A DNA stretch of 64,000 bases from an uncultured bacterium (GTDB lineage Bacteria; DRYD01), in the NCBI GenBank assembly GCA_937139605.1, contig CAKZQG010000002.1, forward strand, positions 1 to 64,000, in the 5' to 3' direction. The position numbers were made by a program, and so were the translations under genes. This document shows positions 1 to 8,541 of this stretch, piece by piece. Numbering within the stretch: the stretch's first letter is position 1; each line of letters opens with the position of its first letter. The notes under the pieces are model-generated. The model saw only the letters and a program-made list of their open reading frames with translations. It was not told the DNA's origin and ran no database searches.

Positions 1-33
1 TAACAAATAAAAATCGATCGACGGAAACATTTT

Positions 34-51
34 TATTGACTTTTGTCAATA
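34..51. promoter_or_regulatory. short perfect inverted repeat
   Basis: Two perfect 7-bp arms (TATTGAC and GTCAATA) flank a TTTT loop, with T-rich sequence on both sides. It lies downstream of the leftward nitroreductase gene, so it could be a weak terminator or an operator for a gene left of the window. The sequence does not decide between these. Confidence 0.25.
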
Positions 52-172
52 TTTTTAACACATCTTCTAAAAAATTATTATTCATAAATAAAAAAAATTA
101 TTCTTTTTATTATGTGTAAATTACTATATAAATAAAATATATCACTGAACTTAAAAAAATCTAAAATCTATA

Positions 173-802
173 TTATATAATTTTTCCAAAATCAGAAAAT
201 GGGAACCGTATTCCCTGAGGTAATAACTCTTTAGTTAAATCTTTATAACCAATAGCTATTATTAATGGAATTTCTTTGTAATCTTCTATGTTTAAGAATT
301 CTCTTAATAATTTTTCATTAAATCCTTCCATTGGATGGGTTTCTAAATTAAAGAATCTAGCGATTAACATTAAATTCATGGCAAATAAAGAAGCATCTCT
401 AACTGCTCGCATCTTAGCATTATTTGTATAAAAATTCTCTATTATACTCTTATTAACACTAATAGGGTATCCTTTTGATTTAAAATCATCTAAAACTCTT
501 TCTATATTATTAATAGCTCTTTTATAATTAGCTATAACTACTATATTAGCACTGGCATCTTCCACTTTCTCCTGATTAAAACAAATCTCTCTTAATTTCT
601 TTTTGTTTTCTTTACTTTTAACAATTATTACCTCCCAAGGTTGTAAATTATAACTTGAAGGTGCTAACGAAGCTAATTCCACTATTTTTATTAATAACTC
701 ATCTTCTATTTCTTTGGTTTTATCAAAGAAAGTTATGGATCTCCTTTCAAGGATAATCTTTAAATTTTCATTTATTTCTAGACATTTTTCTGTCATTTTC
801 AT
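173..802 (-). CDS. nitroreductase family protein
   Basis: This is a 209-aa flavin-dependent nitroreductase-family protein, the usual length for these FMN-binding NAD(P)H oxidoreductases. The N-terminal part has the characteristic APSSYNLQPWEVIIV block, where Ser/Asn/Gln/Pro/Trp contact FMN. The C-terminal part carries PLIIAIGYKD, the usual family ending. An ERRSI motif near residue 20 matches the family N-terminus (RRSxRxF). The start at 802 has a purine-rich ribosome site (aaggaagggg) just upstream, and a second Met lies two codons downstream. It is divergent from sufU and stands alone. Substrate cannot be predicted; members reduce nitroaromatics, quinones or flavins. Family call is secure, function is not. 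Confidence 0.85.
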   Translation of the reverse strand: MKMTEKCLEINENLKIILERRSITFFDKTKEIEDELLIKIVELASLAPSSYNLQPWEVIIVKSKENKKKLREICFNQEKVEDASANIVVIANYKRAINNIERVLDDFKSKGYPISVNKSIIENFYTNNAKMRAVRDASLFAMNLMLIARFFNLETHPMEGFNEKLLREFLNIEDYKEIPLIIAIGYKDLTKELLPQGIRFPFSDFGKII

Positions 803-971
803 ACACCCCTTCCTTTATTTTAGATATTCTTATATTTTACTATTCATTATTTTATTTATATTTCCTTTCATAAAAGTTAATATATTTGTTATTGATATAA
901 AAAAGGGAATGTACTATTTTTGATGAATTCAAAAGTAAGGAAAAATTAAAATATATAAAAAAATAAAATCT

Positions 972-1358
972 ATGGATAAATATACAATAGAAGATATAAT
1001 AGAGCTAAGTAATGATAAAACCTATAAGAAAGAGTTAGAAGATTTTGATGTAGCTGTTGAGGGAGGAAATCCTGGGTGTGGAGATATTGTTAAAATATAT
1101 CTAAAAGTTAATGAACAAGAAATAGTTAAAGCAAGTTATGTAGGTAATGGATGTACTATTAGTCAAGCTTCCGCGAATTTACTCATGTATCACATAAATA
1201 ATAAAAAACTAAATGAAATAGAAAACATAGATATAGATTTTATAAAACAAGAATTAGGAGAAAATATTTATCTTTTAAGACCTAATTGTGCATCCTTAGC
1301 TATTAATGTCCTTAAAGCAACTATCAAAAAATACTACAGAACGAAAAACTTAAAATAA
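972..1358 (+). CDS. sufU: Fe-S cluster assembly scaffold, SufU/IscU type
   Basis: This 128-aa protein is an IscU/SufU scaffold that receives sulfur from a cysteine desulfurase and builds [Fe-S] clusters in the cytoplasm. All three cluster/zinc ligand cysteines are in their expected motifs: NPGCGD (Cys36), GNGCTIS (Cys61) and RPNCASL (Cys106). Asp38 follows the first Cys as in the family. The expected partner, a SufS desulfurase, is about 3.4 kb away on the other strand (4761-6092). Gene order sufS-sufU is usual in Firmicutes-type SUF systems; here the two are separated by a flippase, pilD and a small unknown. No clear Shine-Dalgarno precedes the ATG. Call is confident; SufU versus IscU subtype is inferred from the partner. 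Confidence 0.85.
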   Translation: MDKYTIEDIIELSNDKTYKKELEDFDVAVEGGNPGCGDIVKIYLKVNEQEIVKASYVGNGCTISQASANLLMYHINNKKLNEIENIDIDFIKQELGENIYLLRPNCASLAINVLKATIKKYYRTKNLK

Positions 1359-1392
1359 AAATTACCTAAAATAAAGATTATTTCAAATTAAA

Positions 1393-1929
1393 GTGTATAA
1401 AATATTTAATAAATATATTGAAAGGATTATTAAATCTAATTTATTTAAGTTAGCTAGTATATATACTTTATCTAATATTATTGCAGTAGCTATCCCATTT
1501 TTTTTATTACCTATCCTAACCAGGTATTTAACCCCGTACGATTACGGGATATTATCTATGTATTCTACTTTATATAGCTCTTTAATTCCTTTGGCTGCTT
1601 TCTCTTCTACTTATTTTATATTTAATATTTGGTTTAAAGAAGATCCCATAAAGATAAAAAAAATAAATTATAATATAATGCTTTTAAATTTTATTTCCTT
1701 TTTTGTAATATTGTTCATTTTGTATATTTTCAAAGACATTATTTTAGATTATACTCATTTAAGTTTTATATGGTTATTTTTTATGAGTGTTAATATATTT
1801 TTTGATAATATTTTAAATTTTTTAGTTAATATATATCGGATGGATAACAAGGTTTGGAATTTTGCTTTTCTTAATATTGGCAGAAGTTTATTGCTTTTTT
1901 TTTGGTTATTTTATTTGTGGTTGTTTTAG
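1393..1929 (+). CDS. polysaccharide flippase (Wzx/MATE-like), N-terminal part before a frameshift
   Basis: This 178-aa stretch starts with GTG and has about five membrane segments. It opens with the block typical of Wzx-type oligosaccharide flippases (SIYTLSNIIAVAIPFFLLPILT followed by RYLTPYDYGILS; here given as two parts). Such proteins move lipid-linked sugars across the inner membrane. It ends abruptly in WLFYLWLF because the frame changes at a run of nine T at 1895-1903. The remainder of the protein continues in the -1 frame as the entry at 1902-2711. Joined, the two parts give about 440 aa, the normal flippase length. This is either a disrupted gene, a sequencing indel in a homopolymer, or slippage-dependent expression. 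Confidence 0.75.
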   Translation: MYKIFNKYIERIIKSNLFKLASIYTLSNIIAVAIPFFLLPILTRYLTPYDYGILSMYSTLYSSLIPLAAFSSTYFIFNIWFKEDPIKIKKINYNIMLLNFISFFVILFILYIFKDIILDYTHLSFIWLFFMSVNIFFDNILNFLVNIYRMDNKVWNFAFLNIGRSLLLFFWLFYLWLF

Positions 1930-2711
1930 GCTATAAATGGGAAGGTAGAATAACTGCTCAGATCTTAATAAGTTTTATCTTAGGGACTTTTAGTATTTAT
2001 ATTATCTTTAAGAATTGGGTTTATTTTGAAATAAATGGAGATTATATTATAAAGCTTCTTAAGTATGGGATCCCCTTGATTTTTCATTCTATTTCTTATT
2101 TAATTATGTTTTATATTAATAGATTTATTATAGTAAGGTTTTTATCGTTAGATGATGTGGGGGTATTTAGCGTAGGAGTACAATTAGGAGCATTTATTGA
2201 TTTATTAGCTTCTTCCTTTAATATTGCCTTCTTACCTTGGATTTATAAAAATCTTTCTATAATAGATAACAATAACCAAAACTTTGAGCAAGTTTTTCTT
2301 ATAAAAACAAGGATAGTTAAAATTATTTATCTTTATATTTTTGGATTATTTATTGTCTCTTTATTAACTTATTTTGTGTTTATTTTGTTAATGAAATATA
2401 TTTTAGGTTCTAGTTTTTATAGAGCTATTGATTTTATGTTTGTTATTATTATGGCCTTTTACTTTAAGAGTTTATATTATGTCTTTTCATATTTTATAGT
2501 ATATACTCAAAAAACTTTTACTTTAACTATTATAACAATAATAACTGCTATTTTAAGTATTATTTTGAACTATTATTTTATAAAATTTTTTGCTCTTTGG
2601 GGAGCAGTTTATGCATTCCTTATTACTTTCTTTGTATATTTCTTATTTACTTTTTTATTTACAATTAAAATATATAAACTCCCTTGGCTATTCTATAAAA
2701 AAGCACCCTAA
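1902..2711 (+). CDS. polysaccharide flippase, C-terminal part after a frameshift
   Basis: This is the continuation of the flippase begun at 1393, read in the -1 frame after the T run at 1895-1903. Re-reading one T gives a smooth join (LLFFLVILFVVVLGYKWEGR). It carries roughly seven further membrane segments and the family block LKYGIPLIFHSISYLIMFYINRF, followed by DDVGVFSVG. The nominal ATG at 1902 sits inside the overlap and has no ribosome site, so independent translation is unlikely. The lack of further stops or shifts over 800 bp suggests that any break is recent or that the full protein is still made. Confidence 0.7.
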   Translation: MVILFVVVLGYKWEGRITAQILISFILGTFSIYIIFKNWVYFEINGDYIIKLLKYGIPLIFHSISYLIMFYINRFIIVRFLSLDDVGVFSVGVQLGAFIDLLASSFNIAFLPWIYKNLSIIDNNNQNFEQVFLIKTRIVKIIYLYIFGLFIVSLLTYFVFILLMKYILGSSFYRAIDFMFVIIMAFYFKSLYYVFSYFIVYTQKTFTLTIITIITAILSIILNYYFIKFFALWGAVYAFLITFFVYFLFTFLFTIKIYKLPWLFYKKAP

Positions 2712-2836
2712 TGATAATTCATAATATAAAGAAAAATTGATAATAATAAGTGTTGATTATTTTAATAGTACTAAGTATAAAATATTTTTTTTATTTTAAT
2801 CAAGGAAATTACTATTTTTAACAGAATAATTTATAT

Positions 2837-3838
2837 ATGTTTAACGAGTTAATTAATTTTTTTAATGATCTTATTTATTTTATTAAGTATGTTATAAAGG
2901 GTAGTGAATTTTTATTAAATTCTGTTGATAAAAGATTAGGATTTGTTATTATTTTTATTTTTGGAAGTATATTTGGAAGTTTTATTAATGTTCTTATTTA
3001 TAGGCTACCTTTAGAGATGGATTTTGTTTTTAAAGGTAGTTTTTGCCCTAAATGTGGAGTTCCTATAAAATGGTATCATAATATCCCGATTTTTAGTTAT
3101 ATTTTTTTAAAAGGTAGATGTTATTATTGTAAGCAACCTATAAGTATTCAATATCCTATTGTTGAATTTATTAGTGGAATTATTTTTGGTTTGCTTTATC
3201 TTAAATTTGGTATTACCTGGGATTTTTTTGTTTTATGTATGTTTTATATTATCTCTGTTCCTGTTATTGTTATAGATTTTAAATATCAGATTATTCCTAA
3301 TGAATTAACTATAGGAGGTACTATTATTGGATTATTTTTTGCTTTACTAAAAAGTTTGTTAAGCTTTCAATTAGATAGTTCTATTAGTTTGGGATTTTTA
3401 GATAGTTTGCTTGCTATTATAGTTAATGTTATATTGTTTTTAATTATTTATTATGTATCTTTTGGGGTTTATAAGAAGGAGGGGTTAGGATTTGGGGATG
3501 TTAAGCTTGCTGCTACTATAGGAGCATTTTTGGGTTTATATCCTTCTTTAGTTTCTTTTTTCTTTTCTTTTCTTTTTGGCTCTGTTTTAGGATTAATTAT
3601 TATGTTTGTTAATAAAATAATAAATTATAAAAAAGTTAATTTATTAAGGAAATATGTTTTTAGTTCTATTGATTATTTAAGTGCTATTAGTGTTGTGTAT
3701 GTAGTTAATACAGATATAGATAAAAAGAATAGTGTGTATATAGCATTTGGTCCGTTTATGATTTTAGGAGCCTGGAGCTCTATTTTCTTAACTAATTTTA
3801 TCATAGATATCCTTTTTGGGGATTATTTGCTATTTTAA
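2837..3838 (+). CDS. pilD: type IV prepilin peptidase / N-methyltransferase
   Basis: This 333-aa membrane protein cleaves prepilin leader peptides at the inner membrane and methylates the new N-terminus. After about 35 extra N-terminal residues, the A24 family start GSIFGSFINVLIYRLP appears. It is followed by the cytoplasmic zinc-type motif with two cysteine pairs (CPKC and CYYC) and by PIVEFISG. The catalytic aspartates lie in VIDFKYQIIPNE and GFGDVKLAATIG. Multiple hydrophobic segments follow. It is somewhat long because of an inserted loop before the last segment. A candidate substrate, a prepilin-like protein, is encoded at 27634-28143; no other pilus genes are in the window. Confidence 0.93.
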   Translation: MFNELINFFNDLIYFIKYVIKGSEFLLNSVDKRLGFVIIFIFGSIFGSFINVLIYRLPLEMDFVFKGSFCPKCGVPIKWYHNIPIFSYIFLKGRCYYCKQPISIQYPIVEFISGIIFGLLYLKFGITWDFFVLCMFYIISVPVIVIDFKYQIIPNELTIGGTIIGLFFALLKSLLSFQLDSSISLGFLDSLLAIIVNVILFLIIYYVSFGVYKKEGLGFGDVKLAATIGAFLGLYPSLVSFFFSFLFGSVLGLIIMFVNKIINYKKVNLLRKYVFSSIDYLSAISVVYVVNTDIDKKNSVYIAFGPFMILGAWSSIFLTNFIIDILFGDYLLF

Positions 3839-3860
3839 CAATAATTTTTATAAGTTTATC

Positions 3861-3920
3861 ATATGAATTCTCATTTGTATTATCAACTTCTTTTAAATAA
3901 TGCCGAGAATTTTTTCATAT
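3861..3920. repeat. imperfect inverted repeat between pilD and the 4052 gene
   Basis: ATATGAATTCTC at 3861-3872 is complementary to GAGAATT at 3905-3911 followed, after a 4-T bulge, by CATAT at 3916-3920. The loop is about 32 nt. It could end pilD transcription or be incidental; base composition makes chance pairing likely. Confidence 0.25.
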
Positions 3921-4036
3921 AGCTATTGGATTTATTTAAAAATTAACAAAGAATTAATAATTAAATATTTTTATTTTTTATTAATTTTTTTATATTATAA
4001 AAATGTAGGCTTTAATTTAAGGTAGAATTTAATTTT

Positions 4037-4045
4037 AGGAGGTGA
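4037..4045 (+). promoter_or_regulatory. full-length Shine-Dalgarno site
   Basis: AGGAGGTGA lies 6 nt before the ATG at 4052. It is a near-complete anti-16S match, much stronger than the sites of most neighbouring housekeeping genes. It fixes the start and suggests high translation of the small protein. Confidence 0.7.
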
Positions 4046-4051
4046 GTATTT

Positions 4052-4558
4052 ATGGATAGTATAAAAAATGTAACTAATGGTAGTTTTATAAATGTATCTA
4101 ATAAAATAATAAAAAATGAAAAAGAAATTTCAGCAAAAGAAACTAAAGAAAATGAGGAAAAACAACAAGTGGCAAAAGAGGTAACTACAGATGAAGTTAA
4201 ACTAAGCTCAGATGATTCTAATAAGGAATTTAAAACGGGGGGGTGGACTGGAGGATTATTTAGAATAGCTGATCTTGCTAATAAAGTAGCCCCATTTACA
4301 ACTACATTTGCAGGTGTTATTGGCTTTTTTGCAGGTTTAGGTGCGTTTTTTAATTTCCTTGATGCTATAGGTGATGTTAGTTCTTCAAATGTACATAATA
4401 AGATAGATGGGGTTATAGATTTAGCGTCAGTAGCTGCTTGGGGCGCTGCTTTGATGGGAACTATAGCTTCACCACTAGCTTTAGGTATAGCTGCCGGACT
4501 TTATGGAGCTAAAATTCTTAACTACGCTATATCCAAAGATAATGATAATAAAGAATAA
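4052..4558 (+). CDS. unknown glycine-rich, membrane-active-looking small protein
   Basis: I do not recognise this 168-aa protein. Residues 1-60 are charged, Lys/Glu-rich and likely disordered, with no signal peptide. Residues 63-160 are hydrophobic and rich in Gly and Ala, with small-residue spacing such as GVIGFFAGLGAFF and ASPLALGIAAGLYG, able to form glycine-zipper helices. It ends in a short charged tail. The architecture is shared with the 206-aa protein at 45357-45977, which has a similar SG-PLGFAL stretch. The gene is single, has a very strong ribosome site and is followed by a clean terminator, so it is probably expressed on its own at high level. A bacteriocin-, effector- or storage-like role is possible; none is shown. 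Confidence 0.75.
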   Translation: MDSIKNVTNGSFINVSNKIIKNEKEISAKETKENEEKQQVAKEVTTDEVKLSSDDSNKEFKTGGWTGGLFRIADLANKVAPFTTTFAGVIGFFAGLGAFFNFLDAIGDVSSSNVHNKIDGVIDLASVAAWGAALMGTIASPLALGIAAGLYGAKILNYAISKDNDNKE

Positions 4559-4647
4559 AATATCAAAGTATGAAAATATTTTTGTATTCTCCTCATTTAA
4601 AAATAAAATAAATAAAATAAAAACGGAGATATAGTTATTGTTATATA

Positions 4648-4676
4648 AAGGGGGTATTTTTATACTCCCTTTTTTA
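4648..4676 (+). terminator. rho-independent terminator after the 4052 gene
   Basis: An 11-bp stem (AAAGGGGGTAT with ATACTCCCTTT, one G-U pair) encloses a TTTT loop and is followed by a T run at 4671-4676. It also lies in the path of leftward sufS transcription ending at 4761. Confidence 0.85.
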
Positions 4677-4760
4677 TTTTTCTTAAATCTCAATATATTT
4701 TTTATCTCCATTTTTTAATACATTCTAATCAATCTCTTTCTTTTTAATTTTGTATATCCT

Positions 4761-6092
4761 TTAAAGCTTAAATATTTTTTTTACTTGATATAAAGCTTGA
4801 ATTAAGGTATCTATTTCATTTGATATATTGTAAAAAGCTAAACTAACTCTACAGGTAGAATCTACGTTAAGTTTTTTATTTATTAATTGAGCACAATGAT
4901 GCCCAACCCTTATAACTATTCCATAATTATCTAATACAGTAGAAACATCATGGGAATGCACGTTCTTTACATTAAAAGGAACTATTCCAAAACGATTTCT
5001 ACTAACTTCATTTCTATCATAACCATATAATTCTATAAACCCTAATTCTTGTAATTTATTAACTAAATATTTTGTTAATTTTATTTCATAAGTTTTATAG
5101 TCGTAATAGTTTATATTTTCAAGATAGTTAATAACATGAGAAAACGAGTATATTTGAGATATAGCGGGTGTCCCTGGTTCAAAATAATAAGGGAACCCTA
5201 ATAAACCTATATCTATTAAATTTTCATCAATATTAACTTTTGATACTATTCCACCTCCTGCAAAGGCAGGAGTTTTAGTTTGTAAATTTTTAAAATGTTT
5301 TTTATTAATATAGACTACCCCTAAGCCAGTTGGACCGTATAACTTATGAGCACTAAATACCAGAAAATCTATATCTATTTTTTTAGTATCTATTTCATTA
5401 TGGACTATTCCTTGTGCAGCATCTATTAATAACATTATCCCTTTGTCTTTTACTATATTTGATATACTTTCTATGTTATTGACAACACCTAAAACATTCG
5501 ACATATAGGTTATTGATATAACTTTTGTTTTTGGAGTTATTAATTTTTCTAAATCATTTAAATCTAATTCTAAGTTGTTATTCAATTTCCATATTTTTAT
5601 TTTAAAATTAAATATTTTGGATAAGTAGGTAAAAGGTAGTAAATTAGAATGGTGTTCCATTTGAGTTAATATAACTTCATCGTTTTCTTTTAAGTAATTA
5701 TATGCTAAAAATAAAGCAAGGTAATTAAGTCCGTAGGTAGCGTTATATGTAAAAAAAATCTCATTAAAATTAGAATTGATAAATTTTGAGATAATATCTC
5801 TTGATTTATCAAGTAATTCAGTTGTATGAAATGAGAATTTACTAGCACTTCTATTAACATTGGAATAGTATTTTTCTAAGAATTCCTTTTCTTTTTCTAG
5901 TAGTATATATGGTTTTTGTGTAGTAGCTGCATTATCTAAATATACTATTTCTGGATTATTTTTGAAAAAAGGGAAATCTGCCCTTATTTTTTGGACTTTT
6001 TCCTTTTCAATTATCCTTAAATCAGTTAATATATCATCCTTTAATATACCATTGTTTAATACATCATCGTTTTTTTTCATTTTATTATTCAC
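4761..6092 (-). CDS. sufS: cysteine desulfurase, SufS type
   Basis: This 443-aa PLP enzyme removes sulfur from cysteine for Fe-S cluster assembly. Family motifs are all present: YLDNAATTQKP near the N-terminus, the HHSNLLP block, DAAQGIVH, and the PLP lysine in FSAHKLYGPTGLG. The catalytic cysteine is in VGHHCAQ, followed by CRVSLAFYN. An extra 35-40 residues precede the usual start, so the true start may be at a later Met; the present start has an AAGGTGA ribosome site. The group II (SufS) features and the nearby SufU scaffold support a SUF-type pair. It lies upstream of nothing in its own direction, with pgk immediately before it (48 bp gap), so both may be cotranscribed. Confidence 0.92.
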   Translation of the reverse strand: MNNKMKKNDDVLNNGILKDDILTDLRIIEKEKVQKIRADFPFFKNNPEIVYLDNAATTQKPYILLEKEKEFLEKYYSNVNRSASKFSFHTTELLDKSRDIISKFINSNFNEIFFTYNATYGLNYLALFLAYNYLKENDEVILTQMEHHSNLLPFTYLSKIFNFKIKIWKLNNNLELDLNDLEKLITPKTKVISITYMSNVLGVVNNIESISNIVKDKGIMLLIDAAQGIVHNEIDTKKIDIDFLVFSAHKLYGPTGLGVVYINKKHFKNLQTKTPAFAGGGIVSKVNIDENLIDIGLLGFPYYFEPGTPAISQIYSFSHVINYLENINYYDYKTYEIKLTKYLVNKLQELGFIELYGYDRNEVSRNRFGIVPFNVKNVHSHDVSTVLDNYGIVIRVGHHCAQLINKKLNVDSTCRVSLAFYNISNEIDTLIQALYQVKKIFKL

Positions 6093-6140
6093 CTTAATAT
6101 TTTTATTTTAATTTATAAAGCATTTACGTATTGAAAGTAT

Positions 6141-7319
6141 TTAGATAGTTGTTTTGAGTTTAAGGATATACTCTATTGCATCTAATGTTTCTTTTTCTAA
6201 GAATTCTAAAGTAGCTCCCCCACCAGTTGAAATAAAATCTATTTTATTTTTATATTCTACAGTAGAATTTATGAAATTAACAGTATCACCACCACCAATT
6301 ACTTTAAAAGCATTAGATTCTGATAATAGTTTAGCTATTTCAATGCTACCTTCATTATAACCTTTTTCGAATATCCCACTTGGTCCATTCCAAAAAATGG
6401 TGTTTGAATCCAAAATAGCTTTTCTTATATCTTCATTAATTAATGCATCTACTATTATGTCATTATCTCCTATATCTTTTATATTTTTCTTAATTTTATA
6501 TGAAGGATTATCTATGTTATCAACTACTATAAATTCTGTAGGCAATATTATCAAATTGTTATTTAAAATATTGGAGACATCAGTTTCTTCAAAAAATGAT
6601 TTACCGATATTAAAATTAAGGGATTTATATAAGGTTAGGCAAGCTGCTCCCGTTATAACCATTTTATCACATTTTGTTAATAAATTTTTTATTAAATTTA
6701 ATTTATCTGAAACTTTAGCTCCCCCTAAAATAATTAAGTATGGCCTTTTAGGAGTTAATAGTTTAGATAAATTAAGAATCTCTTCTTTAACTAATAATCC
6801 AAAATATGTTGGTAGGTAATTGGAGATTCCTGCTACTGAGGAATGTACTCTGTGTAAGGAACCAAAAGCATCATTCACAAAAATATCTCCTAAATTTGCA
6901 AATTTTTTAGCTAATTCTAAATCGTTTTTAGTCTCCCCATTGAAAAATCTAACATTCTCAACTAAATAAATATTCCTACCTTTATAATCTATTTTTATAT
7001 TAATATCTTCTATAAATTCAAAATTATTGCAATTAAATAAATTGTTTTCTTTTATAAAATTAAAGATAGTTTTGGTAGTATATTTTAGTTTATCTTCTTC
7101 TGTTTTAGGCCTTCCTAAGTGAGTTAGTAAAATTATATCGTTATTTTTCTCTATCAAAAAATTTATAGTTTTTAAAGAATTAATTATTCTTGTTGGATCT
7201 ACTACTTTATTGTTTTTTATGGGAACATTATAATCAACTCTTAATATAATCCTTTTATTAACTAATAAATCAGTTTTACTATCTATGAATAAATCATTTA
7301 GTTTATTTAATATGCTCAT
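6141..7319 (-). CDS. pgk: phosphoglycerate kinase
   Basis: This 392-aa cytoplasmic enzyme transfers phosphate from 1,3-bisphosphoglycerate to ADP in glycolysis. Visible motifs in order: RVDYNVPIKNNKV, LLTHLGRPK, the FVNDAFGSLHRVHSSVAGI segment, LGGAKVSDKL, FWNGPSGIFE and the nucleotide-binding IGGGDTVNFI and STGGGATLEFL. Length is normal. The ATG at 7319 is preceded by an AGGGGGTT ribosome site. Transcription is divergent from the D-2-hydroxyacid dehydrogenase, with a 172-bp shared upstream region. The next glycolytic gene in the window, tpiA, is 51 kb away. Very secure. Confidence 0.97.
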   Translation of the reverse strand: MSILNKLNDLFIDSKTDLLVNKRIILRVDYNVPIKNNKVVDPTRIINSLKTINFLIEKNNDIILLTHLGRPKTEEDKLKYTTKTIFNFIKENNLFNCNNFEFIEDINIKIDYKGRNIYLVENVRFFNGETKNDLELAKKFANLGDIFVNDAFGSLHRVHSSVAGISNYLPTYFGLLVKEEILNLSKLLTPKRPYLIILGGAKVSDKLNLIKNLLTKCDKMVITGAACLTLYKSLNFNIGKSFFEETDVSNILNNNLIILPTEFIVVDNIDNPSYKIKKNIKDIGDNDIIVDALINEDIRKAILDSNTIFWNGPSGIFEKGYNEGSIEIAKLLSESNAFKVIGGGDTVNFINSTVEYKNKIDFISTGGGATLEFLEKETLDAIEYILKLKTTI

Positions 7320-7491
7320 TGCTAACCCCCTAGTTTTTTACTTTTATTTACTATATTTTACATTTTTATATTCTTTAAAAAAGTATTTACCCCTTTAATA
7401 ATAATGATATTCTAAGGATTAATTTGAGTAATTAAAAGAAGGATAAAATATTAAAATAGAAAATAAATTAAAAAGGGAAAGGATAAAAGCT

Positions 7492-8481
7492 ATGGAGATT
7501 AGTAATCTTAAAAATAATTTAACAATAAGCATCTCCTATAAACCTAAAGAAGAGGAAATTAAAATAATAAAAAAAGAGTTAGAAAGTATTTCAAGTTTAT
7601 TTTTTCTCTATGAATTGGATAATGATAAACGAATTGAAGTCCTAAAAAATACCGATATTCTTGTCACTTTTTTCCCTGAAAAAGAATTATCTAAAACAGA
7701 ATTAGAGATTTTAAAAAATTCAAAAAAATTAAGATTAGTACAATGTATATTATCTGGGATAGATCATATAGATTTTAATATTTTTCCTAATGTTAAAATT
7801 TTGGGTAATAGTGGTGGTTATGCTGTAATGATTGCTGAACATGTATTTGGCTTTATTTTATATTTTGGTAAAAATATTCAAAAAAATCATGAAAATTTAA
7901 GAAATGGGATATATAAACAAAATACAGATAATATTTTACTTAAAGGAAAGACTATAGGGATATTAGGATATGGTGGGATAGGGAAAGAAGTTGCTAAGCT
8001 ATCTAAAGCTTTTGGGATGTATGTTATTGGAATAAATACCACTGCAAAAACTGATGATTCCAATGTAGATGAAATATATACTCTACAAAACTTACATTAT
8101 GTTCTTAAAAAATCGGATATATTAGTTATATCATTACCTTTAAATAAAGAAACTGAAAATCTTATAAATTATGAGAAATTGAGTTTAATGAAACCGAATG
8201 CTATACTAATAAATGTAGGAAGAGGAAAAATAATTAATCAAAAAGATTTATATTATTTTTTAAAAGAGAATAAGGATTTTAAAGTAGCATTGGATGTTTG
8301 GTGGAAAGAACCAGCTTTTAATGAACCGTTTGAGTTAGAATATCCTTTTTTTGAGTTACCTAATTTTTTAGGAAGCCCACATATAACTGCTTTAACTAAG
8401 GAAACTTATGAAATTAGAACAAAGAATTATATTAATATAATAAAGGGTTTTATTGAAGCGGGGTGTAGCTTAGCTTGGTAG
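7492..8481 (+). CDS. D-2-hydroxyacid dehydrogenase, NAD-binding
   Basis: This 329-aa protein belongs to the D-isomer-specific 2-hydroxyacid dehydrogenases. The Rossmann motif is GILGYGGIGKEVAKL. The catalytic Arg/Glu/His region is seen as NVGRGKIINQ, VALDVWWKEP and SPHITALTKET. Substrate is not predictable. The C-terminus is unusual: the reading frame runs 23 nt into the downstream tRNA-Pro, and the TAG stop at 8479-8481 is formed by the tRNA D-loop. Thus the last residues (GCSLAW) are coded by tRNA sequence. RNase P cleavage at the tRNA 5' end would remove the stop codon from the message. No terminator separates it from the tRNA and dnaA. Confidence 0.88.
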   Translation: MEISNLKNNLTISISYKPKEEEIKIIKKELESISSLFFLYELDNDKRIEVLKNTDILVTFFPEKELSKTELEILKNSKKLRLVQCILSGIDHIDFNIFPNVKILGNSGGYAVMIAEHVFGFILYFGKNIQKNHENLRNGIYKQNTDNILLKGKTIGILGYGGIGKEVAKLSKAFGMYVIGINTTAKTDDSNVDEIYTLQNLHYVLKKSDILVISLPLNKETENLINYEKLSLMKPNAILINVGRGKIINQKDLYYFLKENKDFKVALDVWWKEPAFNEPFELEYPFFELPNFLGSPHITALTKETYEIRTKNYINIIKGFIEAGCSLAW

Positions 8482-8532
8482 AGCGCCATGTTCGGGACGT
8501 GGAGGTCGTGGGTTCAAATCCCACCACCCCGA
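8459..8532 (+). tRNA. tRNA-Pro (CGG)
   Basis: A 74-nt cloverleaf: acceptor CGGGGTG pairs with CACCCCG, discriminator A at 8532, and CCA is not encoded. The anticodon stem CCATG/CGTGG holds the loop TTCGGGA, giving anticodon CGG for CCG codons. The T arm is GTGGG-TTCAAAT-CCCAC. Its first 23 nt are also the end of the dehydrogenase frame. The dnaA start codon is 9 nt after its 3' end. Confidence 0.97.
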
Positions 8533-8541
8533 AATTATTAT

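Noticed and set aside
714-923. A rightward 69-aa frame opposite the nitroreductase start
   Set aside because: It overlaps the well-supported nitroreductase on the other strand and has a composition typical of antisense frames in AT-rich DNA.
7320-7491. Precise promoters in the divergent pgk/dehydrogenase gap and other AT-rich gaps
   Set aside because: Many -10-like hexamers occur by chance in this composition, so no single box could be defended.
8488-8541. A longer dnaA start at 8488 (adding 18 residues)
   Set aside because: The extension is read from the tRNA itself, and the resulting peptide has no resemblance to DnaA domain I. The ATG at 8542 fits the family N-terminus.
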